This document shows positions 34,629 through 43,913 of a stretch of 64,000 nt of DNA, in pieces (within the stretch, counting starts at the first letter, position 1; each line of letters begins with the position of its first letter). Origin of the DNA: Thalassolituus alkanivorans (GTDB lineage Bacteria; Pseudomonadota; Gammaproteobacteria; Pseudomonadales; Oceanobacteraceae); NCBI RefSeq assembly GCF_020447205.1, contig NZ_JAJAEL010000039.1:265500-329499 (forward strand). Reading direction: 5' to 3'. A model generated the notes under the pieces. It was not told where the DNA came from. It saw only the letters and a program-made list of their open reading frames with translations, and did not search any database. A program made the position numbers and the translations under genes.

Positions 34629-35699
34629 ATGTCCCGCAATAAACTGACCGTTTCGGCGGTAGCCGTAAAAGATCTGGCGCAAGAGCTGCAGCGCCGTGGC
34701 GTGCTGGCGCCCGCTCAGGTGTCAGCAAGTAGCGCGGCAGAAGCGGTTGCGGCAGGCGCAGAAATGCACGAGCTGCGTCAGGCCGAAAGTGCGTTGCGTG
34801 CACTGTGGACGGAAGCCCGCAACAACAGCACCGATGACGCTTTGGGGCTGAAGATTGGCCTGCAGGTTAATCCCGCTGCCCGCGGTTTACTGGCGCGCTG
34901 GATCGCGCATTGCGCCACGCTGGGCGAGGCACTCACCACCTTTATTGATCATATTCAGCTGCTGAACCCGGCCGAACGCTGGCAGTTGTTGCCGGCCGGT
35001 GATGAAGTGGAAATCCGCTTTGAATTTCTGCTGCCATATCCACAGATTGCGGTTGAACGCAGCATGGCGGCGATGCTTGCCTGGGGCGCGGTTCTGGGCG
35101 GTGAGGTTTTTGGGGGCGAGGTTGCAGCAGGTACCGAAAATGCCAGCCGTCTGCTGCCGGTGCGCAAAGCCGAACTTGCCCGTACCGGGCCGGCCGACAG
35201 CCAGTTGTTTTATCAGACATTCGGCCCCGGAATACGTTTTACCGGGGCGCCTGGCGGCGTTAACCGTCTGTGGCTGGATGCCGCGTTGCTGCAGCATCCA
35301 TTGCCGGCGGCGGATGTCTATCTGCGCGATTTACTGGCTGCGCGGGCGCAGCAGCTGCCAGTGGCCGGGATATTGTCAGCGGGAGCGCAGGCAAACAGCG
35401 CCGGGCAGACGGCAACAAAGGCACCGCTCAGTCTGCGGGTGCTGGCACTGCTGGAGCAGGATATCCATAAATTCAGTCAGATTCAGGCGGTGTGCGCCGC
35501 CGTGCACCTCAGCCGTTCGACGCTGTTCCGTCGCCTGAAAGCGGAACACACCAGCTTTACCGAACTGCTGAACCAGCAGCGTTTGCGGTTGGCACGCAGT
35601 CCGCAGGCTCAGGGGCTGAATGCCACCGAACTGGCCGATTTACTCGGATTCTGCGACAGCAGCTCATGTTACAAATTTATGCGGCGATGTTTATTGTGA
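34629..35699 (+). CDS. AraC-family regulator (OruR/ArmN-type), C-terminus apparently short
   Basis: 356 residues from ATG 34629; a GTG two codons upstream is possible. Residues 60-200 resemble the Arac_N sensor domain of OruR-like regulators (GLKIGLQVNPAARGLLARW). The HTH is at the end (FSQIQAVCAAVHLSRSTLFRRLKAEHTSF; ATELADLLGFCDSSSCYKFM). The second HTH normally continues for another 15-20 residues after the position of RRCLL; here a stop follows at once, so the gene may be truncated or recently frameshifted. Confidence 0.78.
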   Translation: MSRNKLTVSAVAVKDLAQELQRRGVLAPAQVSASSAAEAVAAGAEMHELRQAESALRALWTEARNNSTDDALGLKIGLQVNPAARGLLARWIAHCATLGEALTTFIDHIQLLNPAERWQLLPAGDEVEIRFEFLLPYPQIAVERSMAAMLAWGAVLGGEVFGGEVAAGTENASRLLPVRKAELARTGPADSQLFYQTFGPGIRFTGAPGGVNRLWLDAALLQHPLPAADVYLRDLLAARAQQLPVAGILSAGAQANSAGQTATKAPLSLRVLALLEQDIHKFSQIQAVCAAVHLSRSTLFRRLKAEHTSFTELLNQQRLRLARSPQAQGLNATELADLLGFCDSSSCYKFMRRCLL

Positions 35700-36098
35700 T
35701 GCGTCTGGCAATAAGAAAGCTGGTATTGAATATTTGACGTGATTGATTTTGTCGGGGGATGGAAAGACTGCTTATCGAGTATTCATTTATCAAATAAGTT
35801 TTTAATGAATATTAAATCCACTGCCTGCCCTAAGGTATAAGTACCGGGTTCTTTATCCTGAATGGAATACAACCTCTGCTATTGAGCACAGAAGCAGCTA
35901 TCAATAACTAATTTCATTGCATGTTATTCAAAATAGAATACGCTGGCTTCGCCATGTCGCATGCAGTTCGTTTTAGCGGATGAGTGTTGGCGCTGAAATG
36001 ATGTGTCAGGGATTCGTTTTTTATGAATTTATTTCTGCGCCGCTGAATGATTCAGGGGGGCACTGATAAGTAATCGATTTTAATAAAGGATTATAAAT
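35700..36098. other. AT-rich gene-free region
   Basis: About 400 bases, AT-richer than its surroundings, with no supported gene or strong hairpin. It probably holds the promoter of the secreted-protein gene at 36099, but no clear -35/-10 pair stands out. Confidence 0.5.
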
Positions 36099-37073
36099 AT
36101 GTCAGATAAGATCAGATCGATCCCTTTTAAAACAGCGGTAAGCATGACACTGATTGGATTGCTGTCATCGTCTGTCGTCAATGCCAGTCAATTTGTTGCG
36201 GATCTGGTTCCGTCTGCCTGGGAAACGATTAACCGTCAGGTGGTAGTTCGGGATAAAATGTATTCAGCAAATTTATACGGTGCACCCGCAACAATTCAGG
36301 TAATGTTCGAAAACAATGGTCAGCCTTCTGCATTTCAGCCTGATCAGTTATCAGCCAATAATGCCAGTTTTTCATGCCGTGACAGCGTGGCTGGTGATGA
36401 TATCGATACGGCTTCCGGGTTTGTGGAAAGCCTCACTAAAGTGTGTGAATTTCTTCCAATGCAGACGCTGACGACGAGGGACAGCAGCAATGTCCTGACC
36501 ACGGAGGAAGTCAGGACATACGTTATGCGTGTGAAGTTTAAAAAAGCGACTGATCGCAGTGTCAAGCTCCGGCATGCCCGTCCGGCGGATCGCCATTGCG
36601 ATACTGCAGGAGATTCCTCTTCTTACAATCCTCTTGATACTTGTTTGACAGTTACCAAAAGTCTGACTCTGACGGGTAGTAATATATTCAAACCTTTTGT
36701 CTCACGGGTAAATTCACAGGGTGTCACCGAGCAGTGGACGCCTCTTGCCTTAAAAAATAATGTTTACGAAGTTACATTGGCTATTGGCGGTGGAACGAAT
36801 AACAATAAGAAAGTTTTGGTAGAGAATGGCCTGAAATTAAAAGTCTCAGGCAGTATTTCGGCTTTACCCAATGATGAGTTGCTTGAAGGCGCAGAGTTTT
36901 CTGATACCAACTGTGTATTTGAAAAACAGGTTACGCTGACACCTGGTAACTACACCTGTACCTTTACTGCAGAGGAAGATGGGTTTATTCATATTCCTTT
37001 GAAAAAGGCTGGTTCTGCTACCGGCGGACGTAATGTTACGGTGACCATCAAAAACCTGTCAGTAACGCCGTAA
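36099..37073 (+). CDS. Secreted protein of unknown function
   Basis: 324 residues. N-terminal signal peptide (TAVSMTLIGLLSSSVVNASQ, cleavage after VNA). The mature protein is beta-rich with Cys pairs (SFSCRDSVAG, LTKVCEFL, DRHCDTAG, DTCLTVT, TNCVFEK, YTCTFT) and a C-terminal strand-rich part. No known domain recognised. The long AT-rich upstream region and its own terminator suggest a single-gene transcript. Confidence 0.7.
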   Translation: MSDKIRSIPFKTAVSMTLIGLLSSSVVNASQFVADLVPSAWETINRQVVVRDKMYSANLYGAPATIQVMFENNGQPSAFQPDQLSANNASFSCRDSVAGDDIDTASGFVESLTKVCEFLPMQTLTTRDSSNVLTTEEVRTYVMRVKFKKATDRSVKLRHARPADRHCDTAGDSSSYNPLDTCLTVTKSLTLTGSNIFKPFVSRVNSQGVTEQWTPLALKNNVYEVTLAIGGGTNNNKKVLVENGLKLKVSGSISALPNDELLEGAEFSDTNCVFEKQVTLTPGNYTCTFTAEEDGFIHIPLKKAGSATGGRNVTVTIKNLSVTP

Positions 37074-37103
37074 TCCTGTTAAGTCTTATTTATCTGTAAT
37101 ACC

Positions 37104-37146
37104 ACAGCCGGAATCTGATAGTTTTCAGATCCCGGCTGTTATTCTG
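37104..37146 (+). terminator. Long-stem terminator after the secreted-protein gene
   Basis: A 15-bp stem with one mismatch (ACAGCCGGAATCTGA / TCAGATCCCGGCTGT, 37104-37139) and a short loop is followed by TTATT. Confidence 0.75.
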
Positions 37147-37165
37147 TATTCGCTGTAACTCTCTG

Positions 37166-37260
37166 CTGTCATCATCCGGTCATCCGCTGGTCATCAATCC
37201 GCCACTTTTCTGCAACCATATGGTCAGCAAAGCGCAACCGCGCTGTCATCCTCTGCTCAT
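37166..37260 (+). promoter_or_regulatory. Pho box array upstream of phoD-like gene
   Basis: CTGTCAT (37166), CGGTCAT (37177) and TGGTCAT (37188) are spaced exactly 11 bases apart, the phase of PhoB-binding repeats. A second set, TGGTCAG (37221), CTGTCAT (37243) and TGCTCAT (37254), keeps the same 11/22-base phase. This predicts induction under phosphate limitation. Confidence 0.8.
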
Positions 37261-37298
37261 TAAATAGACCGCGTTCAGTCTTTGCTGCGGAAAGCACC

Positions 37299-39035
37299 AT
37301 GACCCTGACGCGCCGGAATTTTTTGCTTAATTCGTCCCGCTCTGCGGCCTCTCTGGGAATGGCTGCAGCGGCTGGCCCGGCGCTGGCAGGCACGGGTCTG
37401 GCGGACTCATTTTTGCCGCAGCAGGATGATCTGATGGCGGTACCACGCTCCAGTGCTTTCCCGTTTCAGCATGGGGTTGCCAGTGGTGATCCGCTCACCG
37501 ACCGGGTGATTCTCTGGACCCGCATAACCCCTCCGGCACTGGCCGAAACCTACAGTATTCCTTACCGCTGGCGCATCGCCCGTGATCCGCAATTGCGCGA
37601 GCTGGTTAACGAAGGCTTTGGCTATACCGATGCCGGCCGTGATTTCACCGTTAAGATTGATGCCGATGGTCTGCAGGCCGGGCAGAGTTATTACTATGTG
37701 TTCGAAGCCCTGGGGCAGATGTCGGATATCGGCCGCACACGTACTCTGCCGCAGGGCCGGGTGGAGCATCTGCGCATTGCTTTTACCTCCTGCTCGAATT
37801 ACGCGCGTGGTTATTTCAATGTGTATAAAGAGCTGGCACAGCGCAGCGATCTGGATGTGGTGCTGCATCTGGGTGATTACATTTATGAGTACGCTAATCT
37901 CGATGCCAGCCTGAGCAGTGGCCGTATCAATCAGCCGCCGCGCGAAATCATCACGCTGGAAGATTATCGTCAGCGCCACGCCTGCTATAAAACCGATGCC
38001 GATTTACAGCAGGTGCACCGCCAGCATCCGTTTATGGTGATCTGGGACGATCATGAAGTGGCGAATAACGCCTGGCCCGGCGGTGCGGATAACCATACTG
38101 AGGGTGAAGAAGGGCGCTGGCAGGATCGCCTGCGCGGCGCGGTACAGGCGTATATGGAATGGATGCCGATCCGTGAGATGCGGGCCGGCCAGCAGGGCAT
38201 TTACCGTAACTTCCGTTTTGGCGACCTGCTCGACCTGAGCCTGCTCGATACCCGTCTGGCCGGGCGTGATGCCCAGGCCGCCGACAATGCCGACCGCAAC
38301 CGTGAAGAGCGCACGCTGCTCGGTTATGAACAGGAAAGCTGGCTGGCAGAAACATTGACCAGTGCACAGCAGGAAAACATCCGCTGGAAACTGCTGGGGC
38401 AGCAGGTGATGGTCGGCCAGCTCGGCACCAACGACACGCCGTTTAATTATGATCAGTGGGATGGGTATCCGGCGGCACGTCAGCGTCTGTTTGATACGGT
38501 ACGCAACGCCGGAGTGGATAACTGGGTGGTGCTGACGGGTGATATTCACTCCAGCTGGGCAATGGAACTGCACGACGATCCGTTTGCCGCTGAGCCGGGT
38601 AAGGCGTTAGGCATCGAGCTGGTGACTCCGGCGGTAACCTCGCCCGGTATTGATAACTACACCCAGGCGCAACTGGCCAGCCGCTCGCTGCAGGCCTTGC
38701 TGCCACATCTTAACTTTGTCGATTTTTATTACCGCGGCTATGTGCTGCTGGATATCACCCATGAGCGCCTGCAGGCGGAGTGGTGGGTGGTGGATAATAT
38801 CGATTCCCATCGCTATGTCAGTGAGTGCTTACGGGCGCTGGTGGTGCCGTCCGGTGAGTCTGTTCTTCGCCCGGCGCCTGCGATTTCAGCCAGTAAGCTG
38901 GCCGCCGCACCGGCGCCGGATTTTGCTCCGGGCTTTGCCTGGTTGCGTCACTGGCGCCGTGATCCGGCGGGCAATCTGCTGGACGGTATGCTGGCTTCCC
39001 AAAGTGGTGTTGGCAGTGCGTTACCCGGCGGCTGA
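37299..39035 (+). CDS. phoD: PhoD-like alkaline phosphatase/phosphodiesterase, Tat-exported
   Basis: 578 residues. A twin-arginine signal (TRRNFLLNSSRSAASLGMAA) leads the protein. Metal-site motifs are FTSCSNYARGYFNVY, VVLHLGDYIYEY, WDDHEVANNAW and LTGDIHSSWA, matching PhoD calcium/iron enzymes that release phosphate from mono- and diesters in the periplasm. The upstream Pho box supports a phosphate-starvation role. A C-terminal tail of about 40 residues (ISASKLAAAPAPDFAPGFAW) is slightly longer than usual. Confidence 0.9.
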   Translation: MTLTRRNFLLNSSRSAASLGMAAAAGPALAGTGLADSFLPQQDDLMAVPRSSAFPFQHGVASGDPLTDRVILWTRITPPALAETYSIPYRWRIARDPQLRELVNEGFGYTDAGRDFTVKIDADGLQAGQSYYYVFEALGQMSDIGRTRTLPQGRVEHLRIAFTSCSNYARGYFNVYKELAQRSDLDVVLHLGDYIYEYANLDASLSSGRINQPPREIITLEDYRQRHACYKTDADLQQVHRQHPFMVIWDDHEVANNAWPGGADNHTEGEEGRWQDRLRGAVQAYMEWMPIREMRAGQQGIYRNFRFGDLLDLSLLDTRLAGRDAQAADNADRNREERTLLGYEQESWLAETLTSAQQENIRWKLLGQQVMVGQLGTNDTPFNYDQWDGYPAARQRLFDTVRNAGVDNWVVLTGDIHSSWAMELHDDPFAAEPGKALGIELVTPAVTSPGIDNYTQAQLASRSLQALLPHLNFVDFYYRGYVLLDITHERLQAEWWVVDNIDSHRYVSECLRALVVPSGESVLRPAPAISASKLAAAPAPDFAPGFAWLRHWRRDPAGNLLDGMLASQSGVGSALPGG

Positions 39036-39333
39036 ATATCGCCGGTTGACTGGCGTCAGAAGTCAGGCACCGATGGTGTAAATAATAACGTCCTTATTAG
39101 TGCCTGAGCCGTCCCGAACGGTGATTACCCTCGTCGTAATTCGTCTTATCGTTTCCTGCAATCGAGGTTTTGCACAGTGTGCGGCCCGTATTGCCATAGG
39201 TTGCATCTGAACTCCATGACCATGCTGCAAACGGCCCGTTTACGGCAGGCAGGGAGAGGAGTCAGTCGCCAGCCGTCGCGGAACTTTATTCGGTCGCAGT
39301 GTGACTGCGGCCGGTTCGCATGGACACATAATA
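39036..39333. other. Intergenic region before the lectin-hydrolase gene
   Basis: About 300 bases with no supported gene. Open frames here are overlapped by the start of the next gene's longer frame. No Pho-box phase repeats or strong hairpin were seen. Confidence 0.4.
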
Positions 39334-42300
39334 ATGAAAAACTCAGCACATACGCAGCGCTGGCTGCTGACCTCCATGGTCGGTGGCGCAGCATTATTTG
39401 GCAGCACGCTGTTTTGCGCACAGCAGGCTGCTGCTTTCTCGCAACCACCCCCTGCACCTGCTCCGGTAGAGCAGCGGCAGAATGCCGAAATGGCGGTACA
39501 TGAACTGGCCCAGGGTTGTTATGCCATTCAGTCGCCGACCAACGGCAAATATATGAACCGCTATACCAAAGGCGGTGCTATTGATAATGGTCTTGGCTGG
39601 CAGCTAAAGGCGACCGATCTGGATTCGGCAGCCAGCTTCTACTTTAAGCCGACATCGTTTTTCCACTATATGCTGACGGATAAAGACGGCCGCTATCTGG
39701 CAACCCATTTGCCGAATGAAATTTCGGCCGGGCGTTATGCCGGTGAGTTTGCCGAATTCAAGATCACCGCTCACAGCCAGGATAACGGTGCCTACCGCTT
39801 CAGCTTTTATGGCCCTAAGCTGGCCAAAATTCTGCGCCATAACTACGGTGGCACCGGTTATTACGCCGATGGTGGCCTGTACGTGATTGATATCCTCAAC
39901 CCGACCAATGCCGGTTCGGAAACCGAGTTCAATCTGGTGCCGAAGAGCGACTGTAAGCCGTTCCCGGAAGCCGAGCTGAACACGGTGGGTGAGGTACCGA
40001 AAAGCGATGTGAACACACCGGTTCGTGGTGCCATCGACCCGCACACTCATATCACCTCCTATGAGTTTATGGGCGGTAAGTTCCTGCATGGCGAGCCTTT
40101 CCACCGCTGGGGTGTTGAAACCGCGCTGCGCGACAGCTCGGATATTCATGGCCCCTGGGGCTCGCTCGATATCATCGGTAACCTGATGGGTTATGACGAT
40201 GTAAACCACCGCTACGATACCCGCGGCTGGCCGGACTTCCCGTTCTGGCCGAACCGTAAGCAGGTGTCGCATATGCAGTACTACTACAAGTGGATCGAAC
40301 GTGCGCACAAAGGTGGTATGCAGATGATGGTCAGCCATCTGGTGGAAAACGAGGTTCTGTGTAATGTGCAGAAAACCGTCAACCCGGCCAGCTGGATCAA
40401 CCCGAATAACTGCAACACCATGGCCAGTATTCATCTGCAGATCCGTCGCCTGCAGCAGATGCAGGATTATATCGACGCGCAGCAGGGCGGGCCGGGCAAA
40501 GGCTTCTTCCGTCTGGTGAAAACACCGCAGGAAGCCCGCAAGGTTATTGCCGATGGCAAGCTGGCGGTGCTGATGGGCATCGAAGCGTCAGAGTTGTTTA
40601 ACTGTGGTCTGAAAGACGGTTGCAGCAAAGAAAGCATCGAACGTCAGCTGCAGGAAGTGTACGACGCCGGCGTGCGTGCGCTGTTCCCGGTTCACCGCTT
40701 TGACAACCAGCTCGGTGGTACACGTATGGAAGATGGCTTTATTAACGTCGGCCAGTGGCTGTCGAGTGGCCGTTTCTTTGAAACCGAAGTCTGTGATGCC
40801 GGAACCGATGGCTCCCGTATGACCAGTGGCTTCCCGCTGCTGGGCACCGTGCCGGTGATCAAGGATATTCTTGCCGGTATTGGCCTGAATCCGCAATACG
40901 ATGAAAGCCGCCGTCACTGCAACCAGCATGGTCTGAGCGACAATGGCGCCTACCTGATTCAGCGTATGATCGATAAAGGCATGATCATCGAAATTGATCA
41001 CACCTCGGTGAAGAGCGCACGCGCCATTATGGATATCGTCGAGTCGCGTAACTATTCCGGTGTAATTTCCGGTCACAGCCATATGCACCGCAAACCGGAT
41101 GGTTCAGCGCACGAAGTGCACCAGCGTATTGCCCGCGCCGGCGGTATGATGTCGCCGTATAACAGCAGCGCCAACAGCCTGAACTGGAGCATCGGTGAGT
41201 TTATTGACCTGATTGAGCCAACCGGTTATCTGGTCGGTGTGCCGTTTGCTACCGATATGGGTGGTATTGGCTCGCAGGCTTATCCGCGCGATAACACCGA
41301 CACCGATCCGCTGATTTATCCGTTTGAAACCGAAGCCGGTGTGGTGATCGATAAACAGAAAACCGGTAACCGCATCTTTGACCTGAATAACGAAGGCCTG
41401 GCTCATTACGGTCTGGTGGCTGACCATATTCAGGATATCCGCACCCATTCCAACTCACGCATTTATGAGTCGGTGATGAACTCGGCGGAAGCCTATCTGC
41501 AGATGTGGGAGCGGGCGATTGCCAATGATTCGCCGAAGTATTCCAGCTCGGATGAAAACTGGTTCTCCATCGTTAACCGTGCCAGTGGCCGTTGTATGGA
41601 TATTCCCGGTAACGACAATAATCTGAACAACGGCAGCAATGTGCAGCTGTGGGATTGTCAGTTGACCTCTCAGGATCAGAAGTGGCGTTACGATGCCGCC
41701 AACCAGATGTTCCGCAACAAGGCGAATCCGGAAAAATGTCTGGATAACCGCGGTCAGGCTTATAACAACGGTGGTGTGGTGATCTGGGATTGTGTGGATT
41801 CTGACAACCTGCGCTGGACTTACAGCGGCAATAAACTGGCCAGCAAACACAACAGCAATATCGTGGCGGATGCTTATGGTAACGGTAATGACGCTAACGT
41901 TGGCCAGTGGACTTACCACGGTGGTGCCAACCAGCAGTGGGAGCTGCGCTTAATGTCGGCGGAAAACCGTTATGCACAATACCGCAGCGAATCCACCGGC
42001 CAGTGCATCAGCGCAACCGGTGGCAGTCATACCGGTGCGCTGGTGGCGATGGAGGCCTGTAATACCAGTGCCAACCAGCTGTGGCGTTTTGATACGGCTA
42101 CCGGTCTGATGATTAACGGTGTCGCCGGAGCCAAGTGTCTGGAAGTGCCGGATGGTCTGATTTACGACCATACCTTACTGCAGCTGGCCGACTGCGATGC
42201 CGGTAATCCGGCTCAGCAGTTTAACTATGCCGGCAAACTGCTGCGTTCACGCATCGACAGTAATCAGGTGCTGGACGTTTCCGGTGGCAGTTCGTCGACG

Positions 42301-42366
42301 CTGATTATGTATGGTGTACATGGCGGTGCGAATCAGCGCTGGCATGCGACGGCCAACGGTCAGTAA
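39334..42366 (+). CDS. Secreted metal-dependent hydrolase (TIM-barrel) with C-terminal ricin-type lectin repeats
   Basis: 1010 residues from ATG 39334; a GTG at 39301 is in frame but lacks signal-peptide logic. Signal peptide about 1-35 (LLTSMVGGAALFGSTLFCAQ). Residues about 230-600 carry HTHITSYEFMGG, IEIDHTSVKSARAIM and ISGHSHMHRKPDG, the histidine/aspartate pattern of an amidohydrolase or membrane-dipeptidase-like metal barrel. From about 727 to the end, six QxW-type repeats (QDQKWRY, NLRWTY, NQQWEL, NQLWRF, AQQFNY, NQRWHA) build two beta-trefoil ricin-type lectin domains. It probably binds glycans and hydrolyses an extracellular substrate. It is followed by a strong terminator. Confidence 0.8.
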   Translation: MKNSAHTQRWLLTSMVGGAALFGSTLFCAQQAAAFSQPPPAPAPVEQRQNAEMAVHELAQGCYAIQSPTNGKYMNRYTKGGAIDNGLGWQLKATDLDSAASFYFKPTSFFHYMLTDKDGRYLATHLPNEISAGRYAGEFAEFKITAHSQDNGAYRFSFYGPKLAKILRHNYGGTGYYADGGLYVIDILNPTNAGSETEFNLVPKSDCKPFPEAELNTVGEVPKSDVNTPVRGAIDPHTHITSYEFMGGKFLHGEPFHRWGVETALRDSSDIHGPWGSLDIIGNLMGYDDVNHRYDTRGWPDFPFWPNRKQVSHMQYYYKWIERAHKGGMQMMVSHLVENEVLCNVQKTVNPASWINPNNCNTMASIHLQIRRLQQMQDYIDAQQGGPGKGFFRLVKTPQEARKVIADGKLAVLMGIEASELFNCGLKDGCSKESIERQLQEVYDAGVRALFPVHRFDNQLGGTRMEDGFINVGQWLSSGRFFETEVCDAGTDGSRMTSGFPLLGTVPVIKDILAGIGLNPQYDESRRHCNQHGLSDNGAYLIQRMIDKGMIIEIDHTSVKSARAIMDIVESRNYSGVISGHSHMHRKPDGSAHEVHQRIARAGGMMSPYNSSANSLNWSIGEFIDLIEPTGYLVGVPFATDMGGIGSQAYPRDNTDTDPLIYPFETEAGVVIDKQKTGNRIFDLNNEGLAHYGLVADHIQDIRTHSNSRIYESVMNSAEAYLQMWERAIANDSPKYSSSDENWFSIVNRASGRCMDIPGNDNNLNNGSNVQLWDCQLTSQDQKWRYDAANQMFRNKANPEKCLDNRGQAYNNGGVVIWDCVDSDNLRWTYSGNKLASKHNSNIVADAYGNGNDANVGQWTYHGGANQQWELRLMSAENRYAQYRSESTGQCISATGGSHTGALVAMEACNTSANQLWRFDTATGLMINGVAGAKCLEVPDGLIYDHTLLQLADCDAGNPAQQFNYAGKLLRSRIDSNQVLDVSGGSSSTLIMYGVHGGANQRWHATANGQ

Positions 42367-42385
42367 TTTAACCGGGTTAGAACAA

Positions 42386-42411
42386 ACGGGAGCTCAGGCT
42401 CCCGTTTTTTT
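42386..42411 (+). terminator. Rho-independent terminator
   Basis: An 8-bp stem ACGGGAGC / GCTCCCGT with a 4-base loop is followed by TTTTTT. It ends the lectin-hydrolase gene. Confidence 0.92.
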
Positions 42412-42649
42412 ATGCTGTTTTTTATGGCATTGGAGCAAGCTTTCATGCCAATGGCTGAGCGCCAGGCTGTACATTATTAACGGCGCCTGACAAGGCTGTG
42501 TTTTCATATTACCGGGCTGGGGTAACTCGTTTCCTGCACTAAACTGTTCCGTTAATTGTGATTACCGGCAGTGGTCGTTTGCGCTGACAATAACGCTGTC
42601 AGAAACAGACGAACGCCACACAAAGCAAAAGAAATCAGCGGGAAATATT

Positions 42650-42934
42650 ATGAAACAACATCAATACGAAATTCAGATAAAACACCTGAGTGATGCTCAG
42701 GGGCAGCCTTCCGTTTATCCGCAAGCTCTGGTTTTTAACGTGGGAAATCACGACGATATATTCAAAATTATTGACCGGATTAAATCCCGTGGTGATCTGC
42801 AGGGCTACGAAGAAGCCTTTGCCGTTGGCCTGAAACTCTTCAGTGAAGTGATGCTGGAAAATAAAGACCATCCGCTGTTCAGCGAATTTAAACCGCATTT
42901 TATGGATTTTATGAAACAGCTGAAAAAAGGCTAA
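42650..42934 (+). CDS. DUF3861 small protein
   Basis: 94 residues. YEIQIKHLSDAQG, NHDDIFKIIDRIKSRGDL and FAVGLKLFSEVMLENKDHPL match DUF3861, a small uncharacterised proteobacterial family. No signal peptide or catalytic motif. It has a 240-base upstream gap of its own and converges on an alpha/beta hydrolase gene. Confidence 0.85.
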   Translation: MKQHQYEIQIKHLSDAQGQPSVYPQALVFNVGNHDDIFKIIDRIKSRGDLQGYEEAFAVGLKLFSEVMLENKDHPLFSEFKPHFMDFMKQLKKG

Positions 42935-42953
42935 GGTTCTCAGCCTGCTGTCA

Positions 42954-43748
42954 TCAGCGCTTAATCGCGGCCAGAAATAGCTGAACCTGTGCCAGAAACT
43001 GCTCCGGAATTTCCGCAAAAGAAGCATGGCCGCAGGGCAGAGTGACCATCTGCGCTGCTGGTATAGAGCGGGCGGCGGCTTTGCCGTCTTTGTTTGCCGG
43101 AATTGCCGGATCGTATTGGCCGAACAGCAGCAGAGTCGGTGCTGTGATTCGTCTGGCAGACTGGCGCAGGTCGCTTTCCGGACGGGCGAAGCTGCGCCAC
43201 ATGGCACGGTTCAGCGTAATACGCTCCGGCGTTGCCTGCAGGCCGCTGGCACGCTGCAACATGGCCTGAGCGGTAACACTGCGGTGTTTCAGATACAGGC
43301 TGGCAAAGCGCGAGGGGGACAGCGACAGGCGGCTGCCCTGCAAACGGCAGAAAGCGCGGGTCAGGATATTGTGTGGGGTAAAACCACCGGGCGAGACGAG
43401 TATCAGCCCGCGAACCCGTTCAGGTTCCTCACTGGCTAACCGTGCTGCCGCATAGCCGCCGATGGAATTGCCGATAATCAGTACCGGCGGCAGAGCCAGC
43501 GCCGTTAAAAAATCGCGCAGTGCGGCATAAAAAAATGTCACATCAACGCTGCCTGGCCGGGCTGGTAAATCAGACTGGCCATAGCCGGGCCAGTCGATGG
43601 CGAGCACCCGGTAATGTTCAGCCAGTGCAGGAATAACGGCGGAAAAATCCTCACTGTCACCCGGGTTAGCGTGCAGCAGTAACAGCGGTTCTCCCTGACC
43701 ATGCTCGGAATAATGAAGGGCTCCACCGGATAAATGGACGACTGGCAT
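42954..43748 (-). CDS. Alpha/beta hydrolase
   Basis: 264 residues. The nucleophile elbow GNSIGGYAAARL contains Ser (near residue 94); the acid is likely Asp in LLFGQYDPAIPAN and the His in CGHASFAEIPEQF. HANPGDSEDF provides the oxyanion HxGxx-like turn (HANPGD). It resembles meta-cleavage hydrolases and haloalkane/epoxide-type hydrolases; substrate unknown. Adjacent genes do not form an operon with it. Confidence 0.85.
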   Translation of the reverse strand: MPVVHLSGGALHYSEHGQGEPLLLLHANPGDSEDFSAVIPALAEHYRVLAIDWPGYGQSDLPARPGSVDVTFFYAALRDFLTALALPPVLIIGNSIGGYAAARLASEEPERVRGLILVSPGGFTPHNILTRAFCRLQGSRLSLSPSRFASLYLKHRSVTAQAMLQRASGLQATPERITLNRAMWRSFARPESDLRQSARRITAPTLLLFGQYDPAIPANKDGKAAARSIPAAQMVTLPCGHASFAEIPEQFLAQVQLFLAAIKR

Positions 43749-43913
43749 AAAGACTCCCGTTGCGACCTGTTGTTATGTTTATTGTTGCTGTTGGGCACCG
43801 TGCGGCGGCCAGACTCTTGTCGCCGGAAGGTGTCTTCTCTGCGTGCAGCCACTTTGTATGCCCTGTCTTATACGGCTTGTCCAGGGTTAATCAGGGCAGG
43901 ATAGAGAGCGGCA

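Noticed and set aside
39604-40434. 276-residue minus-strand open frame within the lectin-hydrolase gene
   Set aside because: Shadow of a strongly biased gene; no independent signals.
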